Source: Gammaproteobacteria bacterium
GTDB taxonomy: Bacteria > Pseudomonadota > Gammaproteobacteria > Pseudomonadales > Pseudohongiellaceae
DNA length: 6,293 nucleotides
Assembly (NCBI GenBank): GCA_016762975.1
Contig: JAESUV010000268.1
Coordinates: 1-6,293, forward strand
Reading direction: 5' to 3'
Made by a program: the position numbers and the translations under genes. Within the stretch, counting starts at the first letter, position 1; each line of letters begins with the position of its first letter. The notes under the pieces were generated by a model, which did not search any database, had not been told where the DNA came from, and saw nothing but the letters and a program-made list of their open reading frames with translations. Positions 4,597 to 6,293 of this stretch are shown here, in pieces.

Positions 4597-5845
4597 TTTA
4601 GAGCATGAAAACCACCGCTATAAGGTTTATCTCAATACACCTGAGTTGGGTGTCCAGCATTGTGGCACATTCCAGATTCGTGAAAAGGGCGCTCAAGTCA
4701 AAGGCATTTCCTTCAAATATAATCGGGACTATATTGAGCAGCCGAAAGCCTTCCCCATTGACCCCGCGTTACTGCGTCTTCATTCGGACGAAAGACTGTT
4801 GATTGATGCCGAGGTTGCTCCAGGTTTTTTAGATGATTACCTTCCCGATGAATGGGGACGGAAAGTCTTGACCAACTTTTATTCACGCAAAGAGCGCAAG
4901 TCATTTGATGCCAATAAAATTTCAGACATGCTAAGCGTGCTTGGATCAAGTCGGATTGGTGCGCTAAGCATTGTTCCTTATGATCAAGAAGAACCACCCG
5001 AGTACATCGGTGGCGCAGGCGGTGAAAAATTAGAACAAGCAGAGCTAGCTGCGCAGCAACTAGATACTGGAGATTTCGAATCACTTACATTTGATGATGC
5101 TAGCTTAGTGTTTTTGAGTAGCCATGGCACAGGCGTTGGTGGCGCCCGACCTAAAGCGCTCATTAATGATAATGGCATTGAATACTTAGTCAAATTTAAT
5201 CGCAGCACTGACCCATACAACATGGCGAGAACAGAACATGCTTGCCTGCTTATGGCAAAGGCATTAGGGATTTGTAATGCCCGTTCTCATGTTCGAACTT
5301 CAATTAATAACCGTGAATTATTGATGCAAGAACGTTTCGATGTTGTTAATGGTAGCCGTCGCCACATGATCACAATCAATGCCTTATTAAAAGAGCCCAT
5401 AACGCAACGAGATTCTGGTTTAACATTCACCTATGACAAAATTGCTGATTTACTCGCGCAGTACAGTAGCCAAATAGATGAAGATTTAGAACAGCTAGTC
5501 ACACAGATGTTATTTAATCGAGCCATTCATAACACAGATGATCATGAGCGTAATTTCAGTTTATGGCATAACGGAGAAGGATACTCGTTAACGCCTAGTT
5601 ACGACATGGTTCCCACCTTAGATACTGGTAGTTATCATGCCGCCAGTTTTGGGTATAGTGCATTTCCACCTAAACCAAGCGAACTATCTCTCCAGCCTAT
5701 AAAGATATTTGGTTTATCCAAAACAGAAGTCAAGGCCATTTCTGAAAAAGTAGTATCTACTGTCAATAATTGGAGAGCGTATGCAGAGCAGGCAGGTCTT
5801 GACGAAGAGAATTCCAGTAAAGTAGAGCGTGTTTTTTGTGCCTAA
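4586..5845 (+). CDS. hipA: HipA-family Ser/Thr kinase toxin
   Basis: A 419-residue kinase of the HipA family. E. coli HipA phosphorylates glutamyl-tRNA synthetase and induces dormancy and persistence; the target here is unknown. The HipA_N region spans about residues 1-135 and the kinase-like HipA_C about 170-390. Visible active-site elements are the glycine-rich loop GTGVGGARPK (181-190), a lysine in YLVKFN (K203), the catalytic loop NTDDHERNF (316-324) with Asp318 and Asn323 matching E. coli Asp309 and Asn314, and the metal-binding SYD (Asp340). No key residue is missing. Two adjacent ATG codons (4586, 4589) follow the ribosome site GAAGG (4573-4577). Overlap with hipB couples translation. 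The protein ends near the family's normal length. A decayed relative lies at 880-966. Confidence 0.93.
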   Translation: MMFNLEHENHRYKVYLNTPELGVQHCGTFQIREKGAQVKGISFKYNRDYIEQPKAFPIDPALLRLHSDERLLIDAEVAPGFLDDYLPDEWGRKVLTNFYSRKERKSFDANKISDMLSVLGSSRIGALSIVPYDQEEPPEYIGGAGGEKLEQAELAAQQLDTGDFESLTFDDASLVFLSSHGTGVGGARPKALINDNGIEYLVKFNRSTDPYNMARTEHACLLMAKALGICNARSHVRTSINNRELLMQERFDVVNGSRRHMITINALLKEPITQRDSGLTFTYDKIADLLAQYSSQIDEDLEQLVTQMLFNRAIHNTDDHERNFSLWHNGEGYSLTPSYDMVPTLDTGSYHAASFGYSAFPPKPSELSLQPIKIFGLSKTEVKAISEKVVSTVNNWRAYAEQAGLDEENSSKVERVFCA

Positions 5846-6133
5846 TGGCCGCGCTACAATCACTATGAGAAGGATAAGCGCCGGTACGAGGCTTCAATCG
5901 CTGGCTGTACAGCAACATTTCGGTGGAGTCAGAGGTTGTGTGCGCTGAAGTCTCAGCTGAGGATGCGGCGAGTTGAGGGCGAACTCAGTGGGCGATTCCA
6001 TCTTGGTAATGGTGCTACGCTGCATCACAGGCCTGCGCGGATTTGGATGCCAAGGGTGTCGAGCAGTCCCGTGGTGCCATCCATGGTGAATCACCGCCAC
6101 GCCCTTGAGCCAGCTAAGGGAAATTAATGTAGG
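5846..6133. other. GC-richer stretch with no recognised gene
   Basis: After the hipA stop, the same frame runs without another stop until TAA at 6125-6127, and the opposite strand is also open over about 200 bases. Neither translation looks like a real protein: they are rich in H, R, P and W and lack a ribosome site. The stretch looks richer in G+C than the neighbouring genes, which explains the rarity of stops and suggests a different origin, perhaps a worn piece of a mobile element. I cannot identify it. No terminator for hipBA is evident. Confidence 0.4.
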
Positions 6134-6293
6134 CTAGCCAATCTTATTGGCTCGAACTGCACTACGGCGCGCTTTAACCGCCTTCGCCTTTGCCTTGTCA
6201 TCGCCGTACTTGTTTATCGAGAAGTACGCATTCTTCTGCTTCCGCTTTACGCCTTTGCCTTCCTGCCAGGTTGCCACCCAAGAATGGTCTTTC
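6134..6293 (-). CDS. C-terminal end of AP2/ERF-like DNA-binding protein (cut by window edge)
   Basis: On the minus strand a frame open at the right edge gives 52 residues and ends in TAG at 6134-6136. The visible part begins KDHSWVATWQEGKG, continues with NAYFSINKYGDDKAKAKA, and ends ARRSAVRANKIG. The W-x-A-x-W strand, the F-S-x-x-K-Y-G turn and the following helix rich in Ala, Lys and Arg are typical of bacterial and phage AP2/ERF-like domains, which bind DNA through the three-stranded sheet. Such domains occur as small stand-alone proteins and inside homing endonucleases and integrases, and the missing N-terminus prevents a choice. It converges with hipBA from the right. Strong positive charge fits nucleic acid binding. 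Reading frame and stop are certain; family assignment is from memory. Confidence 0.62.
   Translation of the reverse strand, partial: KDHSWVATWQEGKGVKRKQKNAYFSINKYGDDKAKAKAVKARRSAVRANKIG

Noticed and set aside
4713..5223. Two minus-strand open frames inside hipA
   Set aside because: Antisense shadows of a clear HipA coding region; cysteine- and serine-rich translations without motifs.

Overview
This window looks like an accessory, toxin-antitoxin-rich stretch of a gammaproteobacterial chromosome with a moderately low GC genome. The assignment rests on protein style and on one VCR-like (Vibrio-type) attC site; the sequence does not allow a genus call. No rRNA, tRNA, CRISPR array or intact transposase gene was found.

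Layout, left to right. (1) Bases 1-695 hold the C-terminal part of a + strand protein of unknown function. (2) Bases 696-1148 are non-coding apart from a decayed fragment of a hipA kinase gene (HipA-like over 880-966). (3) A mazEF/pemIK-type module lies at 1149-1738 with its own promoter and a palindromic operator. (4) A parDE module lies at 1907-2448, also with its own promoter and operator. The parE stop codon is embedded in a probable integron attC site (2443-2529). (5) Bases 2530-2802 are non-coding with short repeats. (6) A DUF4143-type AAA ATPase runs on the minus strand (2803-3996). (7) An intergenic region with a strong hairpin and a long perfect/near-perfect inverted repeat leads into an intact hipBA operon (4339-5845). 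(8) A relatively GC-rich stretch without a recognisable gene follows. (9) The last 160 bases carry, on the minus strand, the C-terminal end of a small AP2/ERF-like DNA-binding protein, cut by the window edge.

Functionally, three complete type II toxin-antitoxin modules of unrelated families sit in about 4.7 kb: an mRNA endonuclease (MazF), a gyrase poison type (ParE) and a Ser/Thr kinase (HipA). Each has the usual antitoxin-first order, overlapping or touching genes, and a local promoter with inverted repeats for autorepression. The attC-like site and the self-contained promoters suggest that at least parDE arrived as an integron gene cassette. The hipA relic beside mazEF shows that a second hip locus once existed here or was brought in as a fragment. 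I see no clearly new defence system. The most informative points are the hipA relic, the attC site and the hipBA operator.
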